Below are positions 21,901 to 34,989 of a stretch of DNA of 64,000 nucleotides, in pieces. The notes below the pieces were generated by a model. The model was given only the letters and a program-made list of their open reading frames with translations. It searched no databases and was not told the origin of the DNA. Origin of the DNA: Eremophila alpestris peregrina (lineage: Eukaryota > Chordata > Aves > Passeriformes > Alaudidae); contig WMCF01000246.1 of assembly GCA_009792885.1 (NCBI GenBank), positions 1 to 64,000 of the forward strand, given 5' to 3'. Each line of letters opens with the position of its first letter. Position 1 is the stretch's first letter. The position numbers and the translations under genes were made by a program.

Positions 21901-24900
21901 AGGAGCCAATGTGGGAAGCAGTGGATGTCCCAAGCAGCCCCACGGTGCGGGGTAGATCCCCAGGTCACAGGGATGTTCCACTGCTGCCGAGTGGGATGCA
22001 TTTGGCACCATGGTTGGGGCTGATCTGTCTTTGCACCCCTCTGCTCTCACCGCCCTGATTTTCATTCCTGTCATGTCCAGCTGGCTGGGAGCCAGGCCGA
22101 GGAGAAAGCTGGGCTCAGCTGGGCTGCAGCTGTCCAGACAGGGATCAATATGGGATGCGTGGAAAAGGCTCATTTTATTACAGCCTCTAACAGCACCCGC
22201 ACCCAATAAAGCACCGAGCCCGGCTCCTGCTGCATTTCTTTCTCCACAGCTTTCCTTGAGAAAACAGAGAAGTGGAAGGGGGGAAACCCCCCCTCTCCTA
22301 GCCCCTAAACAAATCTTTTCCTGGCAAATTCCGAGATTGGGTTTGAGTGGCTTCAGAAAAGCTTTTCTCCCTCTCTATGGAGTTTGGATTTATTCCTGCT
22401 GCCATTTACAAGCAAATAAATAAATAAATAATCATAAGCCCCACTAATAAAGTGCAGCTTGTGCTTAGCCCAGGGCCTCCTCTCCCAGCAATGGGGTGGT
22501 CATTTTTCCAATTGGATGCCCCAAATCCTCACCCTGCTGCTTTCAGAAGAGCACACAGGTCCAGTCTAAATATTGGGGAGGGAATATCCAGCTCCTCACA
22601 CTCAGATGGAGATGGACTGAAAGGACTGGGAAGGAATTCTCTAGCACTTACTGCAAAGTCTAACAAATGCCAATACATACCAAAAAAATCCACAAAAAGC
22701 CCCACAAATCCAAGAGTTTGGTCATTTTTCAAATGCATCCTGGTGGGATTGGCCAGCAAACAAGGCAGCATCCCAGCAGCAAGTATTTCTCCAGTGATAA
22801 GCACAAGCATCAAGCCAAGGTTTGGGTTACTCAAAACAACCTGAAGCAGCTAATTTGGCTGAAAATACCAAGAATAGCCAGGTGAGAGGGGGTTTGGGCA
22901 GGCTTTGGCACTGGGGCCACCACGGATTCATGGAATTTGGCTGATTAAGGTTAAATAAAAGGGAAACCCAACAGTCCTTTGGTTTTGCTGCTCATCTAAC
23001 CTCTCCCCCCACAGCACAGCCAGTGGCACCAGTGCCACCCCCACAGTGATGCAGGGCAGGCACTTGGGATTTCCATCCAACTGCAAAGAGGAGAAGAGAA
23101 AGCAAAAGGGAGCTCCACAGCACTGGGGTTTCACTATGTGAGTGCCTTATCTCCCCAGAAATTGGGCTTTGCTGGCCCCATGGCTTCCCTCCAATATCTT
23201 CCCAGGTCAATCCCACCCTGCAAAGCCACCTCCTCACTCTGCCACCCTCCTCACTACCCCCAGCACAGCTGCTCGCTCACCAACACAGTCACAAGTGGGG
23301 AATTCTGCCTGTGCCCTCTTGGCCGGGGTATCCAGGAGGCTTTTGGTCGGCGTGTCCAGGTATTTCAGTGGAGACTCCAAAAAGCCGCTCAGGGTTGGCG
23401 TCAGCGGCACCTCGTCCTTGGTGGGTGTTCTGTCAGCGTTGTCCACATCTGGGTTTTGGCTTTCCTCAGAGTAAAAACATGTGGTAGACACCACGGTGAT
23501 AGCACCAGAAGACTCAATTTTGATCTGTTTCGGGGAGCGGGCAGTGAAGGGTGGCTCTGACAGCGGCCCCTTCCCTGGAGAGATGCTTTTGGGTCCGGCT
23601 TGGGGAGCACTGCTTGGAGCCGGGGCGGCGGTGGCGGCACTGGGGGACCCTTGTGGGGCTGGTGCTGGTCCCCCCGGCAGCTCGGCAGCCCCGGGGGCGA
23701 GAGGGGCAGGCGTCTCGGGGGGCGGCAGGTTGAAATTCTCCCCAAATTCAGCTTCAAATTGTCGGATGAGCTCTTCCAATTTGTCATCCACCATGATGGG
23801 AGCTGAGGTGGCCGGCGGGAGGGCAGCCGGTGCTTCCTCCGAGCCAGTTGAGCCCGCCGGCTCCAAGTGAATTTGGGGGCCCTCCCCGGGGGCACCCCTT
23901 TCCTGAGAGTCGGAAGCCGGGGGGACGCCGTCCAGGGGGTTTGGTGCCGGGGGGCATGCGGCGGGCAGGGGTAGTGCAAGAGGCAGGTGCGGGAAGGCCG
24001 GCGGCGGCGGTTCCGTTTGCATCTCTTCGGCGGAGGGTTCGGCGAGGGGTTCAGCGGGCGCCCGAAACCCCTCCAGGCTGATCTGCCAGAGGGGCGGGAA
24101 GAGCGGCTGCGAGTCCTTCTGCTTCGCCTTCTTGATCTGCACTTGCTTGCGGAGAGGTTTGGCCGGCGGGGGCTTTTCGGGCGGCGTTTTCTTCTTCTTC
24201 TCTTTGGGCTGCTTTTCGAAGGGCTTGGGGGGCAGGGCCGGGGCACTGGGAGCCCACCAGCCGCTCGGCCGGTCTGGGGGTGGTGTCGCCGCCGCCGCCA
24301 GGCTTTGCTCGAGGAAGAGGCTGCGCTTGTGGTGGAGATGCTGCTGCAGGACCAGCTGCGTCTTCTTGTGCAGGTTGGGCTCCGGCGGTGCCGGTGGCAA
24401 GCGGGGGCCACCTGGTGCTTCTTTGCTGGGTGCTCGCTCAGGAGGTTCTGTTTTGGGAGCTGTCACTTTGCCGGCCATCGCTTCGGGTCTCTTGAAAGCC
24501 GCCTTGATGTAGTCGTCAGCATTACCCAGCAGCTGCTCCAGCTCTGCCATGGGGTCTCCAGCCCCCGCTGCCCCCTCAGCCTCCAGCCCCCAAGTGGCCG
24601 CAAAGTTCCCCCGCGGAGGTGCCGCACCAAAAAATGGCTCAGGTGCTGCTCCCGGCTCCGGCGGGTAACGGGGCTCATCCCCTCGCTGCCACGCGGCCCC
24701 CGGCGGGCCGAGGGGGCCGGGGCCGAAGGGCACGGCAGGGGGTGGCGGTGGTGGCGGGGGCTGCCCATCGCCCACGGGCTGGGGCAGAGCGGCTGAGAGC
24801 TGCGTGAGGGCTTCAATGGCTATGGCTGTCTGCAGGCTGATGTTCTTCTCCTTGGCGATGGTCAACGCACTCTGGGAAAAGGGGAGGCCATCGGGCGAGC

Positions 24901-25456
24901 ACGGCTCGGCAGCCTCAGGCACCGGCTGGGGGTCGATAGCACCTTCTGGGGGAGGAGGCGGGGGGATGGCGGTGGCGCGGGGCCGTGGTGATGCCAGCTC
25001 TTCTCCGAGAGCCGTCTTGATCTTCTGCTCCAGCCATTCCAGGTAGTCGGGGCACTCGGGGCCGTCGCAGTTGCAGTTGGGGGGCTTCACACCGTGCTTG
25101 GCCAAAGCCAGGGCAGCCTTGAGGGCGTGCAGGTCCTCTCCCCGTGGCACCCCGTCTGCCGTGCCCAGCCTGCCCCGACTCATCTCCGAGTCAAACTTCT
25201 CGTATAGCAGCGATGGCGACCCCGGCGGCGGGAGCCGGTAGGAGGAAACAGCTTCGGCCACCGCTGAAAAGGCCACCAGGTTCCGTACGTCTTCCAAGTG
25301 GGCTTTGCCAGTGGCGGGTGGCTGGCCCGGTGACCACCCGCTGGGCTCCATCAGCACAGAACCCCCCGCCTCCGGCCGGCCCCCATTCACCAGGCTGAGC
25401 CCGCTGCCCTCGTTCAGCCGCCTTTCTTCCACATAATTAATTGGCCCTTCTTCCAT
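15930..25456 (-). CDS. TET3: TET3, methylcytosine dioxygenase (9 coding exons, CXXC-less form, about 1674 aa)
   Basis: TET3 is the nuclear Fe(II)/2-oxoglutarate dioxygenase that oxidises 5-methylcytosine. Exons (minus) are 25501-23281 (start Met at 25456), 20816-20726, 20335-20242, 19860-19652, 19490-19340, 18978-18889, 18793-18656, 18315-17979 and 17668-15930. Lengths 91, 94, 209, 151, 90 and 138 are those known for TET genes and all phases join. The Cys-rich and double-stranded beta-helix domains run from about residue 710 to the end. The iron ligands are HKD (about 971-973) and the His of ELHATT (about 1553). The 2-oxoglutarate-binding Arg is in HPTRI. The C-terminus ends VTGPYSRWI. The low-complexity insert contains 16 consecutive Glu (16401-16448). 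The start MEEGPINYVEE aligns with the mammalian short isoform starting MDSGP. The exon remains open upstream to an acceptor at 25502, so longer isoforms are possible. Confidence 0.93.
20375..20690. repeat. Short tandem repeat in a TET3 intron
   Basis: Repeats of 'ccccactcactctctcaagtc' and 'cccctgacaggaccccactca' alternate with about 25-45 bp spacing in the intron between the 94-bp and 91-bp exons. Confidence 0.65.
20817..23280 (-). other. TET3: TET3 intron downstream of the large 5' coding exon, with a minisatellite
   Basis: No coding signal is recognised. At 21380-21850 degenerate units such as 'gctacaggagaaggacactgg' and 'gctgcaggaggatcctggg' repeat every 15-30 bases, which creates spurious plus-strand open frames. 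A short (aaat)n run lies near 22415-22432. Confidence 0.6.
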
Positions 25457-27385
25457 TTGGCTTCTGCTGGGTCCATCAACCACGTTGCCCGCTGAACCTG
25501 TCTACGAGGAGGGAGAGAGAAGAGACGTGAGCATCCCCACGTGCCATCGCCCCCAGCCCTCTTTTTTCCCTGAGTTCCTCTTGCTCCTCTTTTTCTGACC
25601 GGGGGAAGATGAAGACACAGATGAGCCACGTGAGAAACCGATCGCCGCCAGCAAAGCCACAGGGGTTCTGCCCGGCTGAGTGAGGAGCAGCTTGGCTCAG
25701 AAGGCGGCCGCTTTCCACCATGCCGGCTCCGTGCCACCCACGTCCCCACCCCGCCACTCGCTTTCGAAATTGCTCACGGGACCGTTCGGGATTTCCATCA
25801 CCTGCCGAGGGCGACACGCACGGGGTGGGACAGGGAGGGCGTCCCTGGCTGTAGTGACACAGTTTGCCTCCAGTGAAGGAAGCAGCACAAGGAGAGGGGG
25901 GTTTTTGGAGCTGTGCCAGGAGCAAACATCCTGGCCTGGAGCAGCCGTCCTTCGCCGGGGGCCGCGGCACGGCAGGAAGCCGTCGAGTTGGCTACGCTGG
26001 TGCCAGGGGCTGCTTTCACCTCAAATAACCCGGCATCTGTATCAACACGGCTGGCCAGGGCCCCCGGCAGCTCCGAGCGGCAGCGCTGGCAGCAGCGGCG
26101 CTGTGCCAGGGACACTCCAAACCCACCCGGCCACGCAAACGCCAGGTGGTGGCACCCAAGGAGCCACCTGATTAAGACCCTCCAAGGCGTTCTGCCAGGG
26201 ATGGAGGGGGTCTTTCTGTTCCCTGCGGTGCTGTCCCACCTCGGCAGTGGGGATTTTGGTGTTGGGTGCTGGCGGTGCATTGAGCCGTTTGCCAAAAACC
26301 AGGGGGAGCTTCCGGCAAGCTAAAAATACAGCAAAGTTCACTGGAAAAACCATGCCAAAGCAAGCAGAGGCTGTGGGCAGAGTTTCCTGCCTCTGGTGCC
26401 GGCAGCAGCTCGTGGGAAGGATCCGCAGCTCAGACTCATGGGGAGACCCGAAATACAAAGTTACGGCTCCGATTTAAGCCGGTGTTCAAAGTGTCCGTGT
26501 GCGTCTGTTTTAACCCTTCAGGCACCGCAGCTTCAACAGAGTCCTTCACCCTTCACGGTGAGAGCGTGAGCAGAGCCACGCTGGAGAGATAAGAACGCTA
26601 TGCTGGAGAGATAAGAACGCTGCTGACTCCGGCGAAACCTCGCAGGAACCACTCCCAGCACGACTATTTCCAAAAAAACCCTTTTCCCCAGCGGTGAAAA
26701 CCCCCAAGGGAGCACAGTGCTGGTGCGGATCGCTTCGGCTCCACTCCGGCATCAACCCGACGCTGCCTTGGGTTTTTAGAGGGGCTCCGGTGCCTTCGGG
26801 GCATCCGCGGAGCCGCGAGCGATGGGACCGGTCCGACAGGTCTGGAGAGAAAGCGCTTGTCCCTCAGCCCGGGCAGGGTGGGGACAGCACGCCTCCGCTC
26901 TCCTTTGCAAACCCGGCAAGGAACGGCCTCGCCCGTCCTTCCTACGCCGTCATCTTCCTCCTTCTCCTGCCCAGCCAAAAGGGATTTTCCCAAGTGCCGG
27001 GGAGATAAACGCCCCGAGCCTCTCTCTCAAGGGCTCGGGGGGACACGCTGGTGCCCCGAAGCGTCGCGGCGGTGATGCCAGCCCAGAGAAATGATATCAA
27101 ACCTGTTTTGCTCCGGGTGGGGAGCAGCCTGAAGGGTTTCCCCAGGGAGAAACCTGCTGGGAAAGGGCAGGGGAAGCCCCAAAAATCAGCCGTAGGGCCA
27201 GGGAGGCACCTTGGGCTGCTCCATTCCATAAACTGGGTTATGGAACCGGGCTGGGAATGTAGGAAAATAGTCCATCGTGTGAACTAAAGGAAGGAGCAAA
27301 CATCCCCCGCTGCTCCTAAAGGGTTAACCACAACCTTCCTCAAATCAGTGAAAGGAAAAAATCTTCACACACACACTCATAGAGA

Positions 27386-27386
27386 T

Positions 27387-27442
<56 letters not shown>
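27386..27442. repeat. (GATA)n microsatellite
   Basis: About 14 uninterrupted gata units, flanked on the left by a short (ca)n run. It lies in the TET3 5' intron and is likely to be length-polymorphic. Confidence 0.97.
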
Positions 27443-27443
<1 letters not shown>

Positions 27444-28104
27444 ACAGTATTTTTTTTCCTGGCTCGCCCATCACGCTCCTTTTGTTCCTGGCTCTGTTGG
27501 CTGGGAGGTGGAAAGACCTCACAGATTCTCCCGAAAATCGATCACCCCTCCCCATCCCGACGCACTCTGGCTGCATCCGAAGCAATCTCCCCGCCTTCAC
27601 TGCCGTGGGCACCAATTCCTCTGCCCTCAGCCTGTGTTCCTCGGAAAAAGTGCTGCCTGCCCAAATCTCCCGAACCTCCTTCCATTCACCCCGGGAAAGG
27701 ATAAAAGCTGGGGAGGGGAGGCAGAGGGGGAGGGGAGGAAATAAATTAAAATAAAGAGAAAACCAAGCGATATGGTTCGGGTTAGCTCAGCTGCTTCTGC
27801 ACATTTCCTTCTGCGTTCTCCGGGCGCTATAAAAGGGGGGAAAAATCCCCGTGAGGACAAAAACCTTTTTTTTTTAATCAGTTTTTAATCTTTTTTTCCC
27901 CCTTTCCCAGTTTAAATGCCTTAAACAGAGGGAAGGAAAGGGGAAAAAAATAACCACACAGGCTGAGCCCGGCTTGGAGCGTTTCCAGCCTGGGCTGCGC
28001 TCCCTGGGAATAATCCGGAGCCGTTTATAACGCAGCGAGCGCTGGGGAGCGCGGCGGGGGCACGGTGCCGGATTCGGGGACGCCTCTGGCCGAGCGGCAC
28101 TTAC

Positions 28105-28440
28105 GTGTGGAGGGGCGGGAGGCGAAGCCGCGGGCGACGGCGGGACCGTCCGGGGAGGAAAGAGCGAGAGGGGCCGCGGGAGCCCCGGCCCTCCCCGCCC
28201 CCTGCCAAACCAGCTGCCGGAGCCATTAGTGCCGGCGCCGCGCGCACGTACGGACCGGCCGGCGGCCGGTGGACCGACGGACGGATTGACGGATGGACCA
28301 ACGGACGGAGGGACCGATGGACGGACGGCGGTAGCCCCACGCCGGCCCCACCGCCCGCCGGCCTTTGCTGGGCCCCGAGAGCCGCCTCGACCCCCACGGG
28401 GAGCACGGGGGGAGCCGGCTGGGAAGGACGGCCACAGCTC
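28105..28440 (-). promoter_or_regulatory. TET3: CpG island with candidate TET3 5' UTR exon (donor at 28104)
   Basis: A dense CpG island ends on the minus strand in CTCCACAC followed by a GTAAGT donor (G at 28104). This fits a first exon spliced to the acceptor at 25502. The only minus-strand frame running into the donor ends in a different phase from the TET3 coding exon, so I read it as 5' UTR. A GGAC/GGAT tetramer-like repeat (about 28270-28335) lies inside it. Confidence 0.45.
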
Positions 28441-28449
28441 CGGCTGCTG

Positions 28450-29345
28450 CGGCAGAATAGCGACCCTAGAGATCCACTGCCGAGAGATCCTTCTGCCCTA
28501 GAGATTCCTCTGCCCTAGAGATCCCTCTGCCCAAGAGATCCATTGCCCTAGAGATTCACTGCTCTAGAGATCCTCATGCCCTACAGAACCTGCTGTCCTA
28601 TAGGTCCCACTTCCCTATGGATTCAATTGCTCCACAGATCCCAGTGCTCTAAAGATCCTATAGGTCCTGATCCCCTAAAGATCTTATTGCCCCACAGATC
28701 CCAATGCCCTGTAGGTCCGGCTTCCTTATAGATCCAGTGACCCATATATCCAGCAATCCTATATATCCACCCACCCTATATAACCTATACAACCAAGAAC
28801 CTGTATATCCAGCAAACTTATACACCCAGCGGCCCCATATAATCAGCAATCTCTTACACCTCCACCAACCTGCATATCTAACAGCTTATACATTCAGCAA
28901 TATTCCTTATTCAGCAATATACCTCAAATATTCCACAATCCCACATACCCAGCAACCCTACACACTCAGCAATCCTAAATATCTAAGTCCTGTATACTCA
29001 AGCATGGGACCTACACATCCAACAGCAGTCCATATATCCACCACATACAGCCAGCAGTCCATATATCCAGCAACTCTACACATCCAGCAAACTTATCTAT
29101 CCAGTATCCCTATATATCCATCAGCCCTATGAAACCAGCAATCTTATACATCTAGCAATCCAGGAACCTGATATATCCAGCAGCACAGATGTTCCACAAT
29201 CCCATATATCCATCAGCCTTAAACAACCAGCAACCCTAAATTCCTGAGTCCTAAATACCCAGCAACTCTATATAACCAGTGACCTATACATCCAACAGTC
29301 CTATATGGCCAGGAACCTGGATATTCCACAGTCCTATACATTCGA
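28450..29345. repeat. Degenerate 15-18 bp minisatellite (ccctatatatccagcaat type)
   Basis: From 28450 units read 'ccctagagatcc' plus a short spacer. From about 28730 they drift to 'cctatatatccagcaa' and 'cctacacatccaac'. The gradual drift along one array suggests a single ancient tandem repeat of about 900 bp. It is AT-rich, unlike its surroundings. Confidence 0.8.
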
Positions 29346-29418
29346 TTCCCAAAACTGCCTCAAACTGGCACAAAAACCAGGGACAAGCTGGGTCCCTGGT
29401 GGAACAGACAGACACCCC

Positions 29419-29466
29419 GTCCATCCATCCATCCATCCATCCATCCATCCATCCATCCATCCATCC
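29419..29466. repeat. (ATCC)n microsatellite
   Basis: About 12 perfect atcc units in 'ccgtccatccatcc...atcctcc'. It gives spurious SIHP and MDGW open frames. Confidence 0.97.
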
Positions 29467-30949
29467 TCCTTCCAGCCCAAGATCCAAACCTGCTTTTCCC
29501 CCTCTATTTCCCCCCTTTTTTACTTTTTCAAATTATTCCTTTCAACCCTTTGCTGGTACAAAAAACAAACTAAACCCACCCAAAGCCAGCAGGGAAATGG
29601 ATTTTAAATCCCTCATCCTCCCAAAACACCTGGGTTCCCCACACCAGGGCCCCAAAGATTCCCCTAAATTAATATTTTGGGAGTTTGTTAAACCCCTTGG
29701 CAGAAGCCAAACGGGTTGCAGAGAACGGAGCAACTCAGCATTCACACAGCAGACACTTGATGCCATCCCACTGAAAAAAAACCACACAAATTGAAAAAAA
29801 GTGGAGAATTTGGGGGCCGGAGGAATGCGGAGGAAGCTCGGTGGGAATGCGGAGCTGAATGGGCATGGGCGTGGCTGTGGGGGCACAGTGTGCCGGGCTG
29901 CGGCGAGGGCACGGCCGGGAGCCGCGGAGGTCAGCGGGAGCCGCTGCCAGCCGGCGGCACGGGCCGGCCAAGAGGGAGCTTGGCTGCCGGCCCCGCTCCG
30001 GTGGAGCCCAGCCAGCCGCGGCACTCGGATTGTGGTTTTCCTCCTCTGGCAACAACCCCGGGGATCCTCCATCGGGATGCTGGCTTGGGGGCACTGCCGG
30101 GGGAAGCCCTGAGCATCTCTGAGCGCTGGAGACCCTACAATAACAACCCGCTCAGCTGGTGCCACCGAAGGGCCGTGCCAGGCACAGGAATGCTGCCGGA
30201 ATCACACCATGCTCGCACCAGGACTGATGCTCCTGGGGAGCACCGTTCTGCACCTCCGGACATGAGAGATGGGAAACCCCTTCCCGGTCCCAATCCACCG
30301 CCACAGTCCCCAGCTGCCAGTGGGAGGCAGGCCAGAGAGGAGCAGATGACCTAAATCCAATTCGATGCCCCTGGAAAGGAAAATTCAAGGAAATCTGGGA
30401 AGGCCAAGTGGCGAGTCAGAGCAGTGAGAGCCCCCAGTTCCCCCCCGGCTCCCCCTGGCTGGGGTACCCACGGTGCCGGCTCACGGTCCCGCTGCCTCCC
30501 ACCGCCGCGGGCGGCCACGGCTGCCTCTCCCGCCTTGTTTTCCAAGCTGTTTCCATGGCCCCGGCTGACCCCAGCGCTGGGGCTGAGCTGTTCACTCCTG
30601 TCCTCATTTAGCCCGGAGAAAAGCCGGAATAACGGTGATGCTGAGGGAGCTGAGCTGATTTACGCTGCGGGAAGCCCAGCTCTGCTTTACTCCAGTTCCA
30701 GGAGCACTTTTGGGGACCCCCGCGGCCACAACCCCTCTCTGGAGAGTGCTGGAGCAATCATTCCACCCCCTTTTCCTCCTCCTTTGGGGTATGATGAGCC
30801 GGTCAAATGTAATACAGCCCCACTCCCCAGCTCCTGCACTGGAATCCCACAAGTACCAGGGGCTTCTAAGGGAGATGGAGGATGTTTTTCAAGGTGGAAA
30901 AAAAATTTGTTCCCACCTTCAACTGCCTCGTTTCCACTAGGAGAAGTAT

Positions 30950-31310
30950 TTTCCCTTTTGGAAGGGATGCTTGAGAGGGGATGTTTGGGGTCAGGATGGT
31001 TGGGGAATGGATGCTCAGGGTGGGAATACTCAAGAGTGGGGATGCTTGGCGTTGGGGTGTTGGAGGATTCTTGGAATCAGGAATGCTCAGCAAGGGGGTG
31101 TTCAAAGCAGGAATGCTCAGTGAAGGCTTGGGGTTGGAATGTTTGGAGCGGGGATGCTTGGAGTGAAGATGCTTGGGGTCAGGACACTCAGGGCAGGGAC
31201 ATTCGGGGCAGGGACATTTGGGGCAGGGACACTTGGTAGGGACACTCAGAGCAGGGACATTTGGGGCAGGGACACTCGGGGCAGGGACACTTGGGGATGC
31301 TCAGCACTAT
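30950..31310. repeat. Degenerate minisatellite (gggacactcggggca type)
   Basis: Two connected blocks. From 30960 to 31180 units resemble 'ggatgcttggggttgggaat'. From 31180 to 31300 'gggacattTggggca' is repeated in 15-bp steps with few changes. Confidence 0.8.
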
Positions 31311-31689
31311 GGACTGGCGAGTGCTGCCTCAGCAGCTGCTCCCAGCTCCCACTGGAGCAGTTTTTGGGAAGCTGGATGCTGCGGCCAAGCCACGGCGTGT
31401 GTTCCCACCATGCTGCACCTTCCCAGCGCAGCGTGGAGCCGAGCTGGGAGCCGCCAGTTGGCACGGGCAGGGGGAAAGGCTTGGCACAGCACGGAGCCGC
31501 GTCAGGCTGCCGGCTCCGGGTGGACAGGAAGGGAGCCGAGCTCTTGAAAGGGAAAAACAGGAGGGAAAAAAAAAACAACAAAAAACAAAAAACCCCACGG
31601 GACTATTTTTGTTTCTCGAAGCGGCTTTTTCCTTAAACACAGCTGGCTCCTCTCGTGCCAGCTCCCAGATTGGCACTGGGACTGGCTTG

Positions 31690-32200
31690 GCAAGGCTGAA
31701 TCACTGTGCCTGCTCCCTCCTTGGGGAAGGGAAAGGAGGGATGGAGAGGAAGGGGAAGAGGAAGGGAAGAAAGGGAAGAAGAAGGAGGGGAAGAAGGTAA
31801 TAGGAAGGGGAAGAAGGGAAAGAGGAAGGAGAAGAGGAAGGAGAAGAGGGAAGTGGAAGAAGAATAGGGGAAGGAGATTAAGGCAAAGAGGAAGGAGATG
31901 AGGGGAAGAACATGAAGGGTAAAAAGGAGAAAGGCAAGGTAAAGGAGAAGGGAAAGAAGGGGATGGCAAAAAGAGGATAGGGAAGGAGAAGAAGGGAATG
32001 AAGAGAAATGGGGAGAAAGGTGAAAAAGGTAAGGAAGGGTAAGAAGGAAGGGAGAAAGGAGATGGGCAAGGAGGGGAAGCAGGGATAGAAAAGGGAAATG
32101 GGGATGGGGAGGACAGGAAACAAGGAGAAGAATGGGAAAGGGGCAAGGAGGAAAGAGACAGGGGCAGGTAAGGAAGAGAACCCATATGGGAAGGAAGTGG
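31690..32200. repeat. Polypurine tract of about 500 bp
   Basis: The plus strand is almost entirely A and G, made of 'ggaaggggaagaaggg'-like units with very few pyrimidines. Such mirror-like homopurine tracts can form triplexes (H-DNA). No gene feature is associated. Confidence 0.85.
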
Positions 32201-33919
32201 AAGCACATGGGCTGTGTGGGAAAGGCCTGAGGCCTCTCCCCACCTCTCACCTGGCCCAGCTGCATTTCCCATCCCACTCCAGCCCAATTTCACAGCCCCA
32301 CTGCCAGCATTCCCCACAGGACCAGGCTCCATCGCCTCCCAGCCACTCCAGCCCCCAGTGGGGGCATTTCCACCCTGTTGATTGCTTTGCACTGTAAATC
32401 AGGGGGATTTTGAGGAGCAAGGAGGAAAGGTTTTCCACAGCTATGCACTGACCAAACTGCACCCCGCTTTTCAAGGCTTTTTCCACTGCTTTGAACAGGA
32501 GTCCCTGCACCCTCCTGGTCCCCACGTGCAAGTCAGGGATGTGCCAGCCAGCACCCATGGGTGCTCGGCTCCCCTCCAGGTGATCCCCATCCCATCATAC
32601 CTTGGGGATGCTGCCGTGCCCCCCCCGCCCCGAGACGTGGGGCTCCTCACGCCGCCGCACAGCCCAACCTTCGGCAGAGGAGGAGAAGAGCCGTGTGTGC
32701 CGCCGCCCTCCCACCCGGCAAGCACAGGCAAGTCGGCGCGACGGCCGGCGGGCAGGAGCCGGGAGATGAGTGGGAGCCGGGCCCTGCCCCATCTGGGAGC
32801 AGGGAAAACGCCACCCCTGCCAAACCTGGAGCTGGTTTCGCCACCACGACCCATTTCCCGTGGGGAAAAGCATCTCGTGGCAGATGCGACCCCTTCGGAT
32901 AAAATCCCTTCCCCAAAGCTGGAGGGAAGTGCACAGGGAGGAAAACGTGTTTGCAGCACGGATACTGGCTCGGCGTCAGCAAACTGCAGCACGCTGTATA
33001 AAGAAGTCCCTTTCTCTACCCAAAAATTTCAAGCTCTCCCGCTATCCCACTGCCTCCCCGGGGGCCGGGGCCGCTGAGTCAGCACCGGCACTGCTGAGTC
33101 ACCAGGGCCACCTCAGCCGATGAGCTCAGCGCGGGGGTTTGGCATCTCCACGCTCACCGGCATTGCCGGGCCCCCAGGAGTCTTTTGCCAGCACCTCTGC
33201 CAACATTTCGGGGTCTCACCAGCTTTTTCTCTCCCATCTCCAAAACCACACCAATTGGCATTGCCTTAAATCCCACACTACAGAAACACAACCAAAGGGT
33301 GAGGAAGCCGGGGAAGCCGGTGACGTTTCAAGTCTTCCCACCCTCCAACCAGCGCCGTGGTCCTCTCCAAAAACACCTCACCACAGACCACCCACGAGCC
33401 GAGATGGCAACCACGGTCGCCACCTGCATCCTCCCCATCTTGCTCGCCAAAAGTGGAAACGGGAATGGTAAAAGAACAGAAAAACGAAGTCTGGTTCTGC
33501 CTTTACCCCCCTCCCCTCGCTGGGGTCAGCAGCACCACCGAGGAAAGCGCCGACGCCGCCTCCGGCTTCCCCGGCCCCGGTGACGGGGCTGATGACTCAC
33601 GGGGAAGGAGGGGGGAAGCGGCGCGTGCACGGGGCTGTCATGTTTGTAAACCTAAAAAAAGCCATGTGCGGGCAGGCAGCGTGCTCCGGCCGGCAGCGTG
33701 ATCCAGAGGGGAGGCAGTGCGATCCAGAGGGCAGGCGGTGCGCTCCCAGTGTGATCCAGAGGGCAGGCAGGATGCTCCCAGTGTGCCCCAGTGGGCCAGC
33801 AGCGCGTTGCCAGCGCGCTCCAACACCAACCATCCCAACCAGGGAGGCTCATGGAGATGCCTGGCATTCTCTGGTTGGGAGAAGCCAGCACTGCCACCAG
33901 GGCTGGTGCAGCCATAGCG

Positions 33920-34050
33920 TTAATTAAGTGCCAGGGCTTTAATTGCAACAGCGTTGATTGGCGCAGATTTAGGCGCCTGATCTTTAACTGCAGTGGCTTC
34001 AATGCAACAGCCCTAAGTGCAGAGGTTCTAATTGCAACACCGTGCTCCTC
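33920..34050. repeat. Short degenerate repeat (ttaattgcaacag)
   Basis: 'gctttaattgcaacagcg', 'gatctttaactgcagtggc', 'cttcaatgcaacagccc' and 'gttctaattgcaacacc' recur at roughly 30-base spacing. Confidence 0.55.
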
Positions 34051-34989
34051 AGAGGCTGATGGTCTTTGGAGCCCCTCACTCTGTTGCTCCTCATCCTGCT
34101 CCCCATTCCCTGCTCCATCCCAGCACGCCGGGCTGCAGCTCCCGGGATGTTTCTCCATCCTTTCCAGCCAGGCTGAGAAGCAGAGCCGCGGTGAGCGGGG
34201 CTGTGCCACCAGCCCTGTGGTGACAAACCCTCCGGCCACCCCACGGCATCCCCAGCCTCAGCGCTGACAACTGCAGCATTTACAACTTGCTCCAATCCAT
34301 TTTTTTTTTTAACAGCATTTTCAGGGCTCGGGGCGGTTCGGATTTTTTTTCCCCTCATTTGGCTGCAATGGGAACTGCAGGCTCAGGAGCTCATGGTCCC
34401 CAGCTCCCCCCTTCGACAGCAAAATCTCATTTAATCAAAAGATGCGGCGACTGGATGTGCAGAAGCACTTCGCTCTTGCTCTCTTTTTTTTCTCTTAAGA
34501 ACTGCCATTTTAGCTGTAGCAAACAAACACGCTGCATTGTCCCTGCGACACGGCTCCCTCCGACAGCCCTGCCTGCAAATCCCAGGCCACCCTGCCGCCC
34601 TGGAAAAGGGGATTTTGGCCCCAGGACAGAGAAGAAAATTGGGGCTGAGCTGGGTTTGCGGGGCTGGCATTGGTGTGGCGGGCAGATGTGGAGCGGGGAC
34701 GAAGCTGATCGCAGCTGTTTCACCTCCAGCCTCTTCCCGTTTCATTTCATCTCCCCTTGGATGCCGGCCCGGGGAGCAGAGGGATAAATAAAAAAAGCTC
34801 TTTCATCCTCAGAAATGGTCTGGCACCCTTTTACACAGAGCTCAAAGCACCGAGATTAAAGCGCTGGCAGAGGAGGGAGCAGGGGGGTATCCTCAGGAGG
34901 GATCGGGGGGCATCTCTCTCATCCCAAGCCCACATCGCCCATCCACAGTGGGGACAGCGAGGGGACAGTAGGTTTTGGCGCTGGCCCCT

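Noticed and set aside
31502..32392. 296-codon minus-strand open frame rich in Pro, Ser and Phe
   Set aside because: It is the pyrimidine strand of the polypurine tract.
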